From assembly GCA_035362835.1 (NCBI GenBank), contig DAOSDY010000001.1:1620689-1684688 (forward strand): a stretch of DNA of 64,000 nt, given 5' to 3'. Positions 1 through 9,809 of the stretch are shown in pieces. Numbering within the stretch: the first letter of the stretch is position 1; each line of letters begins with the position of its first letter. This stretch comes from Melioribacteraceae bacterium (GTDB lineage Bacteria > Bacteroidota > Ignavibacteria > Ignavibacteriales > Melioribacteraceae). The notes under the pieces were generated by a model. The model was not told where the DNA came from. It saw nothing but the letters and a program-made list of their open reading frames with translations, and did no database searches. The position numbers were made by a program, and so were the translations under genes.

Positions 1-40
1 CGCAATCAGTACCAGAGCGAATATTAAAGGATTCTCCAGA

Positions 41-619
41 CTAAAGAATGATCTTGGGGTTATCTTCTCTAAAGATTGAAAAGAAGAGTCCAAAGATGAT
101 TTGCGCGATTGAAGTAATAATAAAAAAAGCAGTTGCATCGGCAAAACCGGTTAACACATTGAAAAATTTTGTAATATTTGTTAAAAAGTAAAAACAGAGC
201 AACAGATAAAATAAATTTATACTCTTTTCAAAAGCGTAATTAACTATAAATCTTTTTAATATAATTGCCAGCATTAAGAATTGAATCGAAATAAGAATAA
301 TAAAATTCTGATTGATACTGAAGTTTGCAAAAGTTATTAGGAACAGAATGATTATGAATGATATGACCACAAAAAAGAGATTTCTTTTAAGTGCTTCTCT
401 ATCAATCAAACTTATCAACAGGACATAGTTTGCAAACAAATAGAATTCTACTGGGATTACTTTATTCAAAATATATAAATACGCAATAGATATAGGATCC
501 ATTAGAGCAAGTATAAAGAAGAAAACAAATAATTTTGAATGATATTGTCTGAATGCTGGTATCAACCAGATTACAACACTTGTATAAAACAATATTTGCG
601 ATATACCGATGAGATTCAT
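41..619 (-). CDS. Multi-pass membrane protein of unknown function
   Basis: I do not recognise the family. The 192-residue product is almost entirely hydrophobic, with about six predicted membrane-spanning stretches separated by short polar loops. No catalytic motif, signal-transduction domain or Cys cluster is visible. Its ATG lies 7 bases downstream of the stop of the exported protein at 627-1148, so the two are almost certainly co-transcribed. The layout resembles the N-terminal membrane sensor half of some histidine kinases, but the reading frame ends before any kinase domain. The gene is complete within the window. Function is not inferable. Confidence 0.75.
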   Translation of the reverse strand: MNLIGISQILFYTSVVIWLIPAFRQYHSKLFVFFFILALMDPISIAYLYILNKVIPVEFYLFANYVLLISLIDREALKRNLFFVVISFIIILFLITFANFSINQNFIILISIQFLMLAIILKRFIVNYAFEKSINLFYLLLCFYFLTNITKFFNVLTGFADATAFFIITSIAQIIFGLFFSIFREDNPKIIL

Positions 620-626
620 TTTCTAA

Positions 627-1148
627 TTAATTCGGGCAGATCGGTGGACAAATGAATGACATTTCTAAAGTTTCTTCATCCCCGGTGACGGTAAAAATGA
701 TAGAACCCGTGTTATCTGAGGTTGTTGACATTTCCCCGCTTTTGTTCAACTGGTTAACCGGCTGGTTATATCTAAGCTCAAACGTGAGGAATTTACCTTT
801 AGTTTTATTTAAAAACTCTTTTACAACAGATGTACTGAACATGTAAGCAACCTCTTCTTTCCCAAGCGAGAAGTTTATATCTGTTAGTGAAAATTTGTTC
901 TCACCGAGAATATGTACCCTGCTGTTTTTTATTGCGAAAAGAACATAGTTGTCGGCCCTTGCAAGAGCTTTTTCCACTAACGTCTTTTCAACTCTTATTG
1001 AGCCCATTACTTTGCCAAACAGGATTCTGGCTTCATTTTTTGAAAATGTTTTGCCGACAGTTCCAAATTTACCCTGGGCGGTAGATATTGTAGATGTAAG
1101 TGTGAGAATAAGTGAAATGAAAATGAATAAGGAAAGTAACCTTTTCAT
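627..1148 (-). CDS. Exported protein of unknown function
   Basis: The 173-residue product begins with a clear Sec signal peptide: Lys-Arg at the N-terminus, a hydrophobic core, then a small-residue site near STAQG around residue 25. The mature part is a mixed alpha/beta polypeptide with no motif I can name. It ends in two cysteines (CPPICPN) that could form a disulfide. The ATG is preceded by a good GAGGGG ribosome-binding site. The membrane protein at 41-619 follows after 7 bases. A 125-base gap separates it from the radical SAM gene upstream, so it may have its own promoter. Confidence 0.75.
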   Translation of the reverse strand: MKRLLSLFIFISLILTLTSTISTAQGKFGTVGKTFSKNEARILFGKVMGSIRVEKTLVEKALARADNYVLFAIKNSRVHILGENKFSLTDINFSLGKEEVAYMFSTSVVKEFLNKTKGKFLTFELRYNQPVNQLNKSGEMSTTSDNTGSIIFTVTGDEETLEMSFICPPICPN

Positions 1149-1273
1149 ATTAACCCCTCTTTAAGTAGTTTCTTAATAAGTTACCTGATAAAAAAGTTGC
1201 TAAACACTTTCTTATTAGTGATTAAATATATTTAGAAAAAAATAAAAATAACAGAAGATTTATAATAAAAAGA

Positions 1274-2302
1274 TTAAAACTTCCCAGCTATCATTAAGCC
1301 GCAGTTATAGCAGTGGCCCTCCCTTAACTTATTTGATATTACGGAATGCCAGTTTCTGGAGATCAATTTTGAATTACAGTAAGGGCAATATGTTGTTTGG
1401 CCATCAATATCATGAACGTTTCCAGTGTAACAATACTTTATACCCCGAGATTTTGATATACTCCTAGCTTTGCTGAGTGTAGATTGAGGTGTTCCCGGTT
1501 TGTCGATCATCTTAAAGTCGGGGTGAAATGCCGTAAAATGGAGAGGGACTTCATCACCAAGATTTTCAACTATCCAATCGCACATTTTTCTTATTTCATC
1601 ATCGCTGTCATTTTCATCTGGAATAATCAGGTTGGTAATCTCAATCCAAATACCGGTTTCCTTTTTCAGCCAGATGAGTGTTTCAAGTACATCGGTAATA
1701 TGCGAGAAAGTAAGGTTGTGGTAGAATTTTTCTGTAAAGGCCTTAAGATCAACATTCGCAGCATCGATATGTCTAAAGACATCTTTGCGCGCATTCTTAT
1801 CTATATAGCCTGCGGTCACCATTACATTATTAATCCCATTCTGGCGGGCAATTTTTGACACATCTATTACATATTCGCCAAATATAACAGGATCGTTATA
1901 AGTATAGGCAATTGAAGGGGTTTTATATTTTTTTGCTATCTGAATAACATCTTCAGGTGTTGCATAAATAGAATTGTTAGTGTCGATGCGTGCTTTGCTT
2001 GTAGACCAGTTCTGACAGAATTTACAGCCCAGATTACATCCGGCTGTTCCGAAGCTTAAGATTTCGCTCCCGGGCAGGAAATGATTCAACGGCTTCTTTT
2101 CGATCGGATCAATTGCAAATCCGGTAGGCCTTCCATACCCGACCGAATACAAACTACCTCCGATATTCTGTCTAATAAAACAAAACCCTGCCTGACCTTC
2201 ACCAATAGTACAATAACGTGGGCATAATGTGCAGAGAATTTTTCCGTTGGGAGCCTGTTCCCACCATTTAGCCGGATAATATTTTTCTTCCAAAGATTGC
2301 AT
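1274..2302 (-). CDS. amrS: AmmeMemoRadiSam-system radical SAM enzyme (AmrS-type)
   Basis: Radical SAM protein of 342 residues. The cluster-binding motif is Cx3Cx2C at Cys89, Cys93 and Cys96 (GCNLGCKFCQNW). A cysteine-rich N-terminal segment (CTLCPRYC, residues 24-31) and a C-terminal rubredoxin-like pair of Cx2C motifs (CPYC and CYNC) give the pattern of the AmrS subgroup. In many genomes this enzyme occurs with Memo and AMMECR1 proteins; neither partner is in this window, and the physiological reaction of the trio is poorly defined. The gene starts at an ATG 29 bases after pyruvate kinase, in the same direction, suggesting co-transcription with pyk and the Lon-like protease. Pyruvate formate-lyase activases share the Cx3Cx2C motif, but the N-terminal Cys block and C-terminal zinc ribbon favour AmrS. 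Confidence 0.87.
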   Translation of the reverse strand: MQSLEEKYYPAKWWEQAPNGKILCTLCPRYCTIGEGQAGFCFIRQNIGGSLYSVGYGRPTGFAIDPIEKKPLNHFLPGSEILSFGTAGCNLGCKFCQNWSTSKARIDTNNSIYATPEDVIQIAKKYKTPSIAYTYNDPVIFGEYVIDVSKIARQNGINNVMVTAGYIDKNARKDVFRHIDAANVDLKAFTEKFYHNLTFSHITDVLETLIWLKKETGIWIEITNLIIPDENDSDDEIRKMCDWIVENLGDEVPLHFTAFHPDFKMIDKPGTPQSTLSKARSISKSRGIKYCYTGNVHDIDGQTTYCPYCNSKLISRNWHSVISNKLREGHCYNCGLMIAGKF

Positions 2303-2331
2303 TTGTGCTTAACAATAATATTTCCAATGCA

Positions 2332-3756
2332 TCAGATTACTTCAAACCGGATCCAGTTTTCCCGTACGTTGGAGATTTTATTTCCACCTTCGGTATAAAT
2401 TACCACACTCCCTTTTTCTACCATGTCGAGAGCAATCAGCTTTTGCTTGATTTCCTCAGAAGCTTTATTCCGGTTGCTTATATCCTCGCAGTAAAGTGGG
2501 ATAACTCCCCATTTAAGATTTAGTACATTCATTGTTTCAAAATTGTCGGTCACAGCTATAATTTTTGCTTTCGGTCTGAACTTTGAAAGTCTTCCGGGAG
2601 TATTACCTTTGCTTGTAAAAGCAACAATAGCTTCTGCGTTGATCTGCCTGCTGATGGAACAAATTCCCTTATTCATAGAATCGAAAAGGTTTTCTTCTAT
2701 TTCAACCGGAACTTCAAAATCTCTTTTAGGTTCGTTGTCATAAGATAATTCAGCGTTCGAAATAATTTCATTCATAATCTTTACGGTCTGCGCAGGATAC
2801 TTTCCCACGGAAGTTTCGGCGCTGAGCATAACAACATCGGTTCCATCCCACACTGCGTTGGCAACATCGGAGGCTTCTGCTCTGGTAGGAACTGGATTGT
2901 GAACCATCGACTCCAGCATTTGAGTCGCAGTTATAACCAGTTTACCCGATTCATTGCAACGTTTTATAATTCTCTTTTGAATAATCGGAACTTCATGTGG
3001 CCTGAGTTCGACTCCGAGATCTCCGCGTGCAACCATGATGCCGTCTGATACAGAAAGGATTTCTTCGAATTTATCAACGGCTTCCTGTTTTTCGATTTTT
3101 GCGATTATCTGTTTGTTGTATCCATGTCCGGCGAGCCATTTGCGAAGTTTAATAATATCCGATGCATCGCGCACAAATGAAAGCGCGATATAGTCGACCC
3201 GGTGCTTTAAAGCGAATTCAAGATTATTAAAATCTGTATCAGTTACAGCATCGGCAGACAATTTCATCCCGGGCAGATTCATGCCTTTTTTTGGACGGAG
3301 AATTCCGCCTTCTATTACTTCACAAACTATGGAATCTTTTTTCTTCCCGGTAATTTTAAGTTTTATTAGACCGTCATCAATTAAAATTATATTGCCTAAC
3401 TCTGAGTCATCAATTAATTCCTTAAAACCGGTAGAGATTTTTTCAGAAGTTCCTTCAATATCCTCTCTGGTAATTTCAATACTCTTTCCGGCAATCAGTT
3501 CAATTTCATTTTGAGCTAACCTGCCTATTCTGATTTTAGGGCCTTGCAGGTCAATAAGTATAGGAATAGGCATCGATTTTCTGACGCAAAGATCGTTGAT
3601 CAGATTGAATACCTCTTCAAAATATTTATGATCCCCATGGGAAAAATTCAATCTTATTCCGTCAACACCGGAATCAATTATTGATTCGAGCTGTTCTCTT
3701 GTCGAAGTTGCCGGGCCGATTGTAGCTAAAATTTTAGTCTTTGTACTTTTTTTCAT
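2332..3756 (-). CDS. pyk: Pyruvate kinase
   Basis: Catalyses the last step of glycolysis, phosphoenolpyruvate plus ADP to pyruvate plus ATP, in the cytosol. The 474-residue length is normal for bacteria. Visible family signatures are the N-terminal TKILATIGPATST, the RLNFSHGDH substrate/metal region, the active-site block IAKIEKQEAV, and ARGDLGVEL followed by ITATQMLESM. The C-terminal allosteric domain (about 355-474) is present. The ATG overlaps the stop of the Lon-like protease gene by 4 bases (ATGA), so translation is probably coupled. It feeds pyruvate to the pyruvate dehydrogenase genes at 13-21 kb. Confidence 0.97.
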   Translation of the reverse strand: MKKSTKTKILATIGPATSTREQLESIIDSGVDGIRLNFSHGDHKYFEEVFNLINDLCVRKSMPIPILIDLQGPKIRIGRLAQNEIELIAGKSIEITREDIEGTSEKISTGFKELIDDSELGNIILIDDGLIKLKITGKKKDSIVCEVIEGGILRPKKGMNLPGMKLSADAVTDTDFNNLEFALKHRVDYIALSFVRDASDIIKLRKWLAGHGYNKQIIAKIEKQEAVDKFEEILSVSDGIMVARGDLGVELRPHEVPIIQKRIIKRCNESGKLVITATQMLESMVHNPVPTRAEASDVANAVWDGTDVVMLSAETSVGKYPAQTVKIMNEIISNAELSYDNEPKRDFEVPVEIEENLFDSMNKGICSISRQINAEAIVAFTSKGNTPGRLSKFRPKAKIIAVTDNFETMNVLNLKWGVIPLYCEDISNRNKASEEIKQKLIALDMVEKGSVVIYTEGGNKISNVRENWIRFEVI

Positions 3757-6236
3757 TTCTTCTTCGACTTCATATTATTCTTTGTATTACTGTTTTTTTG
3801 TTCCTGGTTATTTTTCTTCGATTCCGGCTTTAATCTTTTTCTCATTGCATTTAATTCCTTTTCCACCGTTCCGAAGACTGTGCCGGGTTCATATTTCCCG
3901 GTCTTTAATCTGGTACCTGCTTTAATGCCTGTTAATACTTCAATCGCTTCTTCCACTTTGCTTACCGAGTAGATATGAAATTTCCCTGCATTAACAGAAT
4001 CAATGATTTCATTTCTCAGCATAAGGTCTTTAACATTCTGAACAGGTATAATAACTCCCTGCTTTCCGTTCAGACCGCGCGCAGAGCATACATCAAAAAA
4101 GCCTTCTATCTTTTCATTTACACCGCCAATCGGCTGGATTTCACCTTTCTGATTAACCGAACCGGTTATTGCTAGAGACTGTTTTATAGGAATGTTGGAT
4201 ATCGCCGACATTAGAGCGCATATTTCCGTTATTGAGGCGCTGTCGCCGTCGATCATTCCGTATCCCTGTTCGAAAACAAGACTTGCAGAAAAAGAGAGCG
4301 GAATATTCTTCCCGAAATTTTCCCTGAAATAACCTGATATAATTAATACTCCTTTGTTATGTGTATTGCCGCTTAATCCGGATTCCCGTTCAACGTTTAT
4401 AATATTTCCGCTGCCGAGTGAAACACTGGCCGTTATTCTGGAAGGTTTTCCAAATCCGAACAATCCGCTTTCGTATACAGCAAGCCCGTTAATTGTTCCA
4501 ACTCTTTCACCATCGGTATCAATTAATATAGTTCCCTCCTTAATCATTTCGGACAACTTAGATTCATAAAGTCCGTGTCTCTCTTTCCATGCTTTATAGG
4601 CTTCGTCAACATGATAACTGGTAACATTTTTCTCTCCGCTATCCTTGGCCCAGAAACTTGACTCGCGGGTAAGGTCTGCAATGAAAGCAAACCGTGTCGT
4701 AAGTTTATTTTTTTCCCCGGCATATCTGGCACCATACTCAACAAGTTTTGCAATTGCCGAGCGGTCGAATTCAAGCATTTTTTCCGATTCAATTATTTTT
4801 TTGATAACCATCGAATATTCGTTTAGAGACTTTTCCGATTTCTTCATTTCATAATCGAAATCGGCTTTTATCTTGAAAATTTTATTGAAATCGTCTTCAT
4901 AACCTGAAAGTATAGAGTAGATATAATTATTTCCGATCATAATAACTTTTGTATCGATGCTTATCGGTTCCGGTTTCAAAACGCTCGGGGAGAACTGATA
5001 AAGATTCGCCAGCTCCTGAATCTCAAGCTGTCCGAACAGCAGAACCCGTTTAAGTGATTTCCAGACGCCTGGCTCGCTGAACGCATCCATAGCATTAATA
5101 ACAAGGTAACCGCCGTTCGCACGCAGTAGAGAACCCGATTTAATTTTAGTAAAATCCGCGTACCATCCTCCTCGACCGTCACTATATTTTTCAATTGTCC
5201 CGAACAGGTTGCTGTATGTTGGAGATGTTTCTACAATTACGGGCTGCTCCTTCGTCTCCGAATTATCCAGAATTATATTCACTTCGTATTCTTTAAGGTA
5301 ATCTATTACAATTCCGGCAGAGGTTTCCTCCTGAAACGGTTTTTGTCCTTTGAACACGTCGAGGTTCTGAAGTATATTCAGATGAACCTGGTCGAGATAG
5401 TCGCGTACTTTCTGATCTTTATATTTTTTCTTCAGGTTTTCAATTGCAACCGAGGTTATGTCGGAGGTATACTGAGTTTCGAGCTGTATAACTTTTTCCT
5501 GAAATTCCTGAGTAAGCTTAAGACTTTCTTTGAACAACTGCTGCAATTCCTCCTGGTACTCGGCGTATTTGGTTGTAATTGCTTCAGCGTTTTCTTTTGA
5601 TATCTTTTCTCCCCGTATCAACTCATCGAGCTGGTGAATGAAATAGGGCTGATTATCCAGTACCATTAATATTTCCGGGCGCGTCAGCTCACCGACTTTG
5701 ATTTGTCCAAGTGTAAAACCGTCCTTGCGCAATTTATCTTCAAACCCCGTCATCATCTTCTGCTGAATCTTTCCGTACTCAGCGAGCATTTGTTTTTTTC
5801 GGGATGAGTAAGGATCTGTCGAGAGGACCTGCGGAATTTTTTCCTGCAGGAATCTTATAGCCCGGCTGAGGTCTTTTTTAAAGTGAATAGCTTTACCGGC
5901 GTCAAAAATTAAAAGTGTGGGACGGTCTTCATCCTTGAAATTATTTACATATGCGTAATCAAAAAGTTTGGCGTGATTGGGGCTGATCGATTCCAGAACC
6001 ATTTTGATAGTAGTAAATTTTCCGGTGCCCGATAATCCTGTTACAAAAATGTTGTAACCGGGACTTTTCAGCTCAACCCCCACCCTTAATGCTTTTAGGG
6101 CTCTTTCCTGGCCGATTATTCCTTCAATCGGTTTTACCGTTTTAGTTGTATCGAAATCAAAAATTTCCGGGTCGCATATCCACCTTAAATCTTCCGGTTT
6201 TAATTCTACTGGTTTTCGTGCTTTCTGAAGTGCCAT
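3753..6236 (-). CDS. Lon-like ATP-dependent protease (LonB/AAA_32 family)
   Basis: Predicted cytosolic ATP-dependent serine protease of 827 residues. I start it at the ATG preceded by AGGAAG; a longer reading from a TTG at 6266 lacks a comparable site. An N-terminal AAA part carries the P-loop GLSGTGKFT (about residues 67-75), in which the usual Ser/Thr after Lys is Phe followed by Thr. A long helical insert spans about 140-300. The C-terminal Lon protease domain has the catalytic dyad Ser666 (DGDSAS) and Lys709 (NEKIEG); the 43-residue spacing matches classical Lon. A Lys-rich low-complexity tail ends the protein. It differs from canonical LonA in lacking the LAN substrate domain. It is first in a run with pyk and amrS. 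Confidence 0.9.
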   Translation of the reverse strand: MALQKARKPVELKPEDLRWICDPEIFDFDTTKTVKPIEGIIGQERALKALRVGVELKSPGYNIFVTGLSGTGKFTTIKMVLESISPNHAKLFDYAYVNNFKDEDRPTLLIFDAGKAIHFKKDLSRAIRFLQEKIPQVLSTDPYSSRKKQMLAEYGKIQQKMMTGFEDKLRKDGFTLGQIKVGELTRPEILMVLDNQPYFIHQLDELIRGEKISKENAEAITTKYAEYQEELQQLFKESLKLTQEFQEKVIQLETQYTSDITSVAIENLKKKYKDQKVRDYLDQVHLNILQNLDVFKGQKPFQEETSAGIVIDYLKEYEVNIILDNSETKEQPVIVETSPTYSNLFGTIEKYSDGRGGWYADFTKIKSGSLLRANGGYLVINAMDAFSEPGVWKSLKRVLLFGQLEIQELANLYQFSPSVLKPEPISIDTKVIMIGNNYIYSILSGYEDDFNKIFKIKADFDYEMKKSEKSLNEYSMVIKKIIESEKMLEFDRSAIAKLVEYGARYAGEKNKLTTRFAFIADLTRESSFWAKDSGEKNVTSYHVDEAYKAWKERHGLYESKLSEMIKEGTILIDTDGERVGTINGLAVYESGLFGFGKPSRITASVSLGSGNIINVERESGLSGNTHNKGVLIISGYFRENFGKNIPLSFSASLVFEQGYGMIDGDSASITEICALMSAISNIPIKQSLAITGSVNQKGEIQPIGGVNEKIEGFFDVCSARGLNGKQGVIIPVQNVKDLMLRNEIIDSVNAGKFHIYSVSKVEEAIEVLTGIKAGTRLKTGKYEPGTVFGTVEKELNAMRKRLKPESKKNNQEQKNSNTKNNMKSKKK

Positions 6237-6274
6237 ATTTTGCTTCCTGATTGAGGTTCGAGTCAATTCTTTTT

Positions 6275-6282
6275 CAAAAATA
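6275..6282 (-). promoter_or_regulatory. Candidate -7 box of the lon-like/pyk/amrS operon
   Basis: Read on the minus strand the site is TATTTTTG, a full match to the Bacteroidota -7 consensus TAnnTTTG. It lies about 39 bases upstream of the chosen ATG. No clean TTTG -33 element is found at 19-21 bases further upstream, so this is a half-supported call in AT-rich DNA. Confidence 0.35.
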
Positions 6283-6390
6283 AGATAAAAATAAGCTTAT
6301 TGAAACAGACAAGTATATCTTCCTACAATTATAATCTCTGCAGTTTATTGTTAAAGATAGTAATTTTATCCGTCGGTTTTTCTCAATTAG

Positions 6391-6420
6391 TATCCCCCCG
6401 AAGTTTTCCGGAAGGGGATA
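6391..6420. repeat. Inverted repeat in the mfd leader
   Basis: TATCCCC at 6391-6397 pairs with GGGGATA at 6414-6420 around a 16-base centre that contains TTCCGGAA. It sits 18 bases upstream of the mfd start, between divergent lon-like and mfd genes. It could be an RNA hairpin in the mfd leader or an operator; no poly-T follows, so it is not a typical terminator. Confidence 0.45.
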
Positions 6421-6438
6421 ATTATATTTTAAAACAGC

Positions 6439-9400
6439 GTGGAAATGAATAGAACTGAGCACGAATTATTTGATAAGATAGAATCCCTCCGGGAATTTTA
6501 TAAGAAAATTAAGTCAAGAGAAACTGATTCCGGGTTATTTTACGTCTCTCGCCTGGCCGGATGCACCAGACAATTGTTAATAAGCAGAATGATAAAAAAT
6601 GAAAAACAGATTTTACTGCTATGCCCTACAGTTCAGGTGGTTAACGAAGTAAAAGTTGAACTAACAATACTCGGCCTCGAAGAATTCCTTATCTCGGCAG
6701 ATGAATTTAATGCCGAGAATCTTCAGGAGCGCCTGACCGATATTGCAAAGAAAGAGCATTTTATACTTGTAGCCACATACGAGATTCTTACACTTAGTCT
6801 CCCTTCCCGGAATTCATTGAATAGAAGTACTACGAACATTGAGCTGGGTGGTAACCTCTCTTATGACGATTTAATCGAGTATCTTAATTCGATCAATTAC
6901 GACAGCGATAAATTTGTCGATTCGCCCGGTACGTTTTCTGTGCGGGGTTCGATTATCGATTTCTGGTCGTATAGTGAAAAGCAGCCTGTTAGACTCGAGT
7001 ACAACGGCGACTTTATCGAATCGATCAGACATTTTGACCCTGAAAATCAAAGATCGCTCGATAAGATCCCTTCTGTTTCTCTTGCCTCTTCTATTGAAAG
7101 CATGGAGGAAATTTTTAGTGATACTATCTTCGACTATCTCGATAATCCGCTGATAATTGCAGATAATTATGAACTTGCAAATCTTTTTACAACGAGTGAT
7201 TCGCAAAAACCAGAAAAAACTCCATTTGAAATAGATCGGGAACTATTAGAAGAACTTTATGAAGAGCCGAACGATAAGACCTTTGAAGTTGAACATAAGC
7301 AGGATATTACCGACGGGACCACATCATTAGATGATATTTTGAAAAAAAATGCAAGATGGATAATCGAAGATATTTTGAATCAAAGTGATGACAGGATAAA
7401 TCTCGACCTTACAGAACCTCCGCCGATAAATTCCAATTTCGAATTGTTAACCGGTTTACTTAAAGAATACTCCGGAAGACATTTCCAGATATTTATTGCA
7501 GTTGAGAATGAGCTGCAAAGCAAAAGGCTGTTTGAACTTCTTGTTGAATTTAATAAGACTATTACAGAGCTTATTGAAAATGGAGTTATCAAAATAATTG
7601 TCCTTCCGGTTAAGTCGGGTTTTATCTCTAAAGGAAGCTCCCTTTTATTATTAACCGACTATCAGATATTTAATAAACCATACCGGACGAAAATCAGCAA
7701 AGCTTACAAAATCAAAAAATCCCGGGTAAAAGATTTTGCATCAATAAAAAAAGGGGATTTCGTTGTTCACGAAAATTTTGGAATAGGACAGTATGCTGGA
7801 TTGGAAACAATTAAGATCGGTCAGATCGAACAGGAATCAATAAAAATATTATACGCCGAAGGGGGAGTTGTATATGTAAATCTTAATTACCTCTCTCTTG
7901 TAAAGAAATTCTCCTCAAAAGAAAATGCAGAACCGAAGCTCTCGGTACTCGGCGGTGCAGAATGGAAATCGACAAAGAAGAAAGTAAAGTCGAAAATAAA
8001 GGAAGCGGCCCGCGAGCTTATTACATTATACGCGAAACGGAAAGCATCAACAGGAATCGCTTTCAGCCCCGATTCAATCTGGCAGCGCGAACTTGAAGCT
8101 TCTTTCTTTTATGAGGATACCCCGGATCAGATTAAAGTTACCGAGGATGTAAAGCGTGATATGGAGAACGGGAATCCGATGGACCGGCTAGTCTGCGGAG
8201 ATGTAGGTTTCGGCAAAACCGAGATAGCCGTGCGTGCCGCATTTAAAGCCATTAACGACAGTAAACAGGTTGCTCTTCTTGTTCCAACTACAATTCTTGC
8301 AGAGCAGCATTACAACACATTTAAAGACCGTCTTTCTCAATACCCGGTTAAGATAGAAGCTCTTTCAAGGTTTCAGACGAAATCCGAACAATCTATTATC
8401 TTAGATAAGCTTTTAAGTGGGGAGGTTGATCTGGTAATCGGAACTCACCGCTTATTGTCCAAGGATATCCGGTTTAAGGATCTCGGCCTTCTTATTATAG
8501 ATGAAGAACACCGTTTCGGTGTGATGGCTAAAGAGAAACTCCGTTCGCTGAGAGCAAATGTAGATACTCTCACATTAACGGCTACTCCGATTCCGCGGAC
8601 CTTAAATCTTTCTCTTCTTGGAGCCAGGGATCTTTCGATTATTGCAACACCACCGCCCAACCGTCAGCCGATCTATACCAGGGTGGATAAGTTCGATATT
8701 TTCAAAGTTAGAGAATGGATACTGAACGAAGTTAAAAGAAACGGCCAGATTTATTTTGTTCACGACAGGATTCAATCAATTGAAAAGATTGCTGGCTATA
8801 TTCAGAAACATATTCCCGAGATCAATATATGTGTAGCCCACGGCCAGATGAAACCTGCTCAGCTTGAAAAAGTGATTTATGAATTTCTAAACAAGAAGTA
8901 TCATATGCTTATTTCAACCAAGATCATTGAATCAGGTATCGATATTCCCAATGTTAATACGATTATTGTAAATCGTGCAGACCGGTTCGGTCTTGCCGAA
9001 CTTCATCAATTAAGGGGTCGGGTCGGAAGAAGTGATCGTCAGGCTTATGCATATTTTCTTGTTCCGTCTCTAAATTCTGTAACCAAGAAGGCGGTTCGCC
9101 GTCTTCAGGCAATTGAAGAGTACACGGATCTCGGGGAAGGATTCAACCTTTCAATGAGGGATCTCGAAATCCGCGGTGCAGGTAATTTATTAGGAACGGA
9201 GCAGAGCGGATTTATTGATTCGATCGGATTTGAGCTCTATATGAAATTACTTGATGAAGCGGTTGATGAACTGAAACAGGATGAATTCAAGGAGGTATTT
9301 AAGGATCTTCCTAGAATAGCCGAACGCTCCGAACCTACTATAGATACTTTCTTTGAAATCGGTATCCCTAAGCATTATATGCCGGATCAGTCGGACAGAC

Positions 9401-9804
9401 TAAGTTTTTATACTGCGCTGTTTTCAATGATTAAGATTGAAGAACTCGACGAGATTAAAGAGGAGATGTTCGATCGATTCGGTAAGCCTCCTGTTATGGT
9501 AGAAAGATTAATTTCAGCTGCTCTTATCAGATACTATGCATCCTATGCGTTACTTGAGAGGATTGTAATTCAGAAAGACAAAACTTCTGTAATTCTCCCT
9601 AAAGGTGAACGCGAAGAATTTTATAAAGCTAAATTTGTTCAGATGCTCGACTTTATAGATAAAAACTATTCAAAAGAGGTCAGATTTACTCAAAACAGAG
9701 ACCTGCTTAAACTTGAGATAACACGAAGATTTGAATCCCCCGAGCAAAATTTAATATTCTTGATTAACTTTCTGCAGAACTTAAACAACCTTATTAATAA
9801 CTGA
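6439..9804 (+). CDS. mfd: Transcription-repair coupling factor Mfd
   Basis: DNA translocase that removes RNA polymerase stalled at lesions and recruits UvrA. The 1121-residue length is close to the usual 1150. An N-terminal UvrB-like module (FSVRGSIIDFW) is followed by the RNA polymerase-interaction domain (KGDFVVHENFGIGQYAGLE, about 435-455). The superfamily 2 helicase core has GDVGFGKT at 587-594, DEEH at about 688 and TLTATPIPRTL. The LRGRVGRS motif and the C-terminal TRCF domain complete it. Start is uncertain between GTG at 6439 and ATG at 6445; neither has a strong ribosome-binding site. The CNNM-type gene follows after 5 bases. Confidence 0.97.
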   Translation: MEMNRTEHELFDKIESLREFYKKIKSRETDSGLFYVSRLAGCTRQLLISRMIKNEKQILLLCPTVQVVNEVKVELTILGLEEFLISADEFNAENLQERLTDIAKKEHFILVATYEILTLSLPSRNSLNRSTTNIELGGNLSYDDLIEYLNSINYDSDKFVDSPGTFSVRGSIIDFWSYSEKQPVRLEYNGDFIESIRHFDPENQRSLDKIPSVSLASSIESMEEIFSDTIFDYLDNPLIIADNYELANLFTTSDSQKPEKTPFEIDRELLEELYEEPNDKTFEVEHKQDITDGTTSLDDILKKNARWIIEDILNQSDDRINLDLTEPPPINSNFELLTGLLKEYSGRHFQIFIAVENELQSKRLFELLVEFNKTITELIENGVIKIIVLPVKSGFISKGSSLLLLTDYQIFNKPYRTKISKAYKIKKSRVKDFASIKKGDFVVHENFGIGQYAGLETIKIGQIEQESIKILYAEGGVVYVNLNYLSLVKKFSSKENAEPKLSVLGGAEWKSTKKKVKSKIKEAARELITLYAKRKASTGIAFSPDSIWQRELEASFFYEDTPDQIKVTEDVKRDMENGNPMDRLVCGDVGFGKTEIAVRAAFKAINDSKQVALLVPTTILAEQHYNTFKDRLSQYPVKIEALSRFQTKSEQSIILDKLLSGEVDLVIGTHRLLSKDIRFKDLGLLIIDEEHRFGVMAKEKLRSLRANVDTLTLTATPIPRTLNLSLLGARDLSIIATPPPNRQPIYTRVDKFDIFKVREWILNEVKRNGQIYFVHDRIQSIEKIAGYIQKHIPEINICVAHGQMKPAQLEKVIYEFLNKKYHMLISTKIIESGIDIPNVNTIIVNRADRFGLAELHQLRGRVGRSDRQAYAYFLVPSLNSVTKKAVRRLQAIEEYTDLGEGFNLSMRDLEIRGAGNLLGTEQSGFIDSIGFELYMKLLDEAVDELKQDEFKEVFKDLPRIAERSEPTIDTFFEIGIPKHYMPDQSDRLSFYTALFSMIKIEELDEIKEEMFDRFGKPPVMVERLISAALIRYYASYALLERIVIQKDKTSVILPKGEREEFYKAKFVQMLDFIDKNYSKEVRFTQNRDLLKLEITRRFESPEQNLIFLINFLQNLNNLINN

Positions 9805-9809
9805 TCCGG

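Noticed and set aside
1484..1858. 124-residue plus-strand reading frame
   Set aside because: Lies wholly antisense within amrS, whose motifs are unambiguous.
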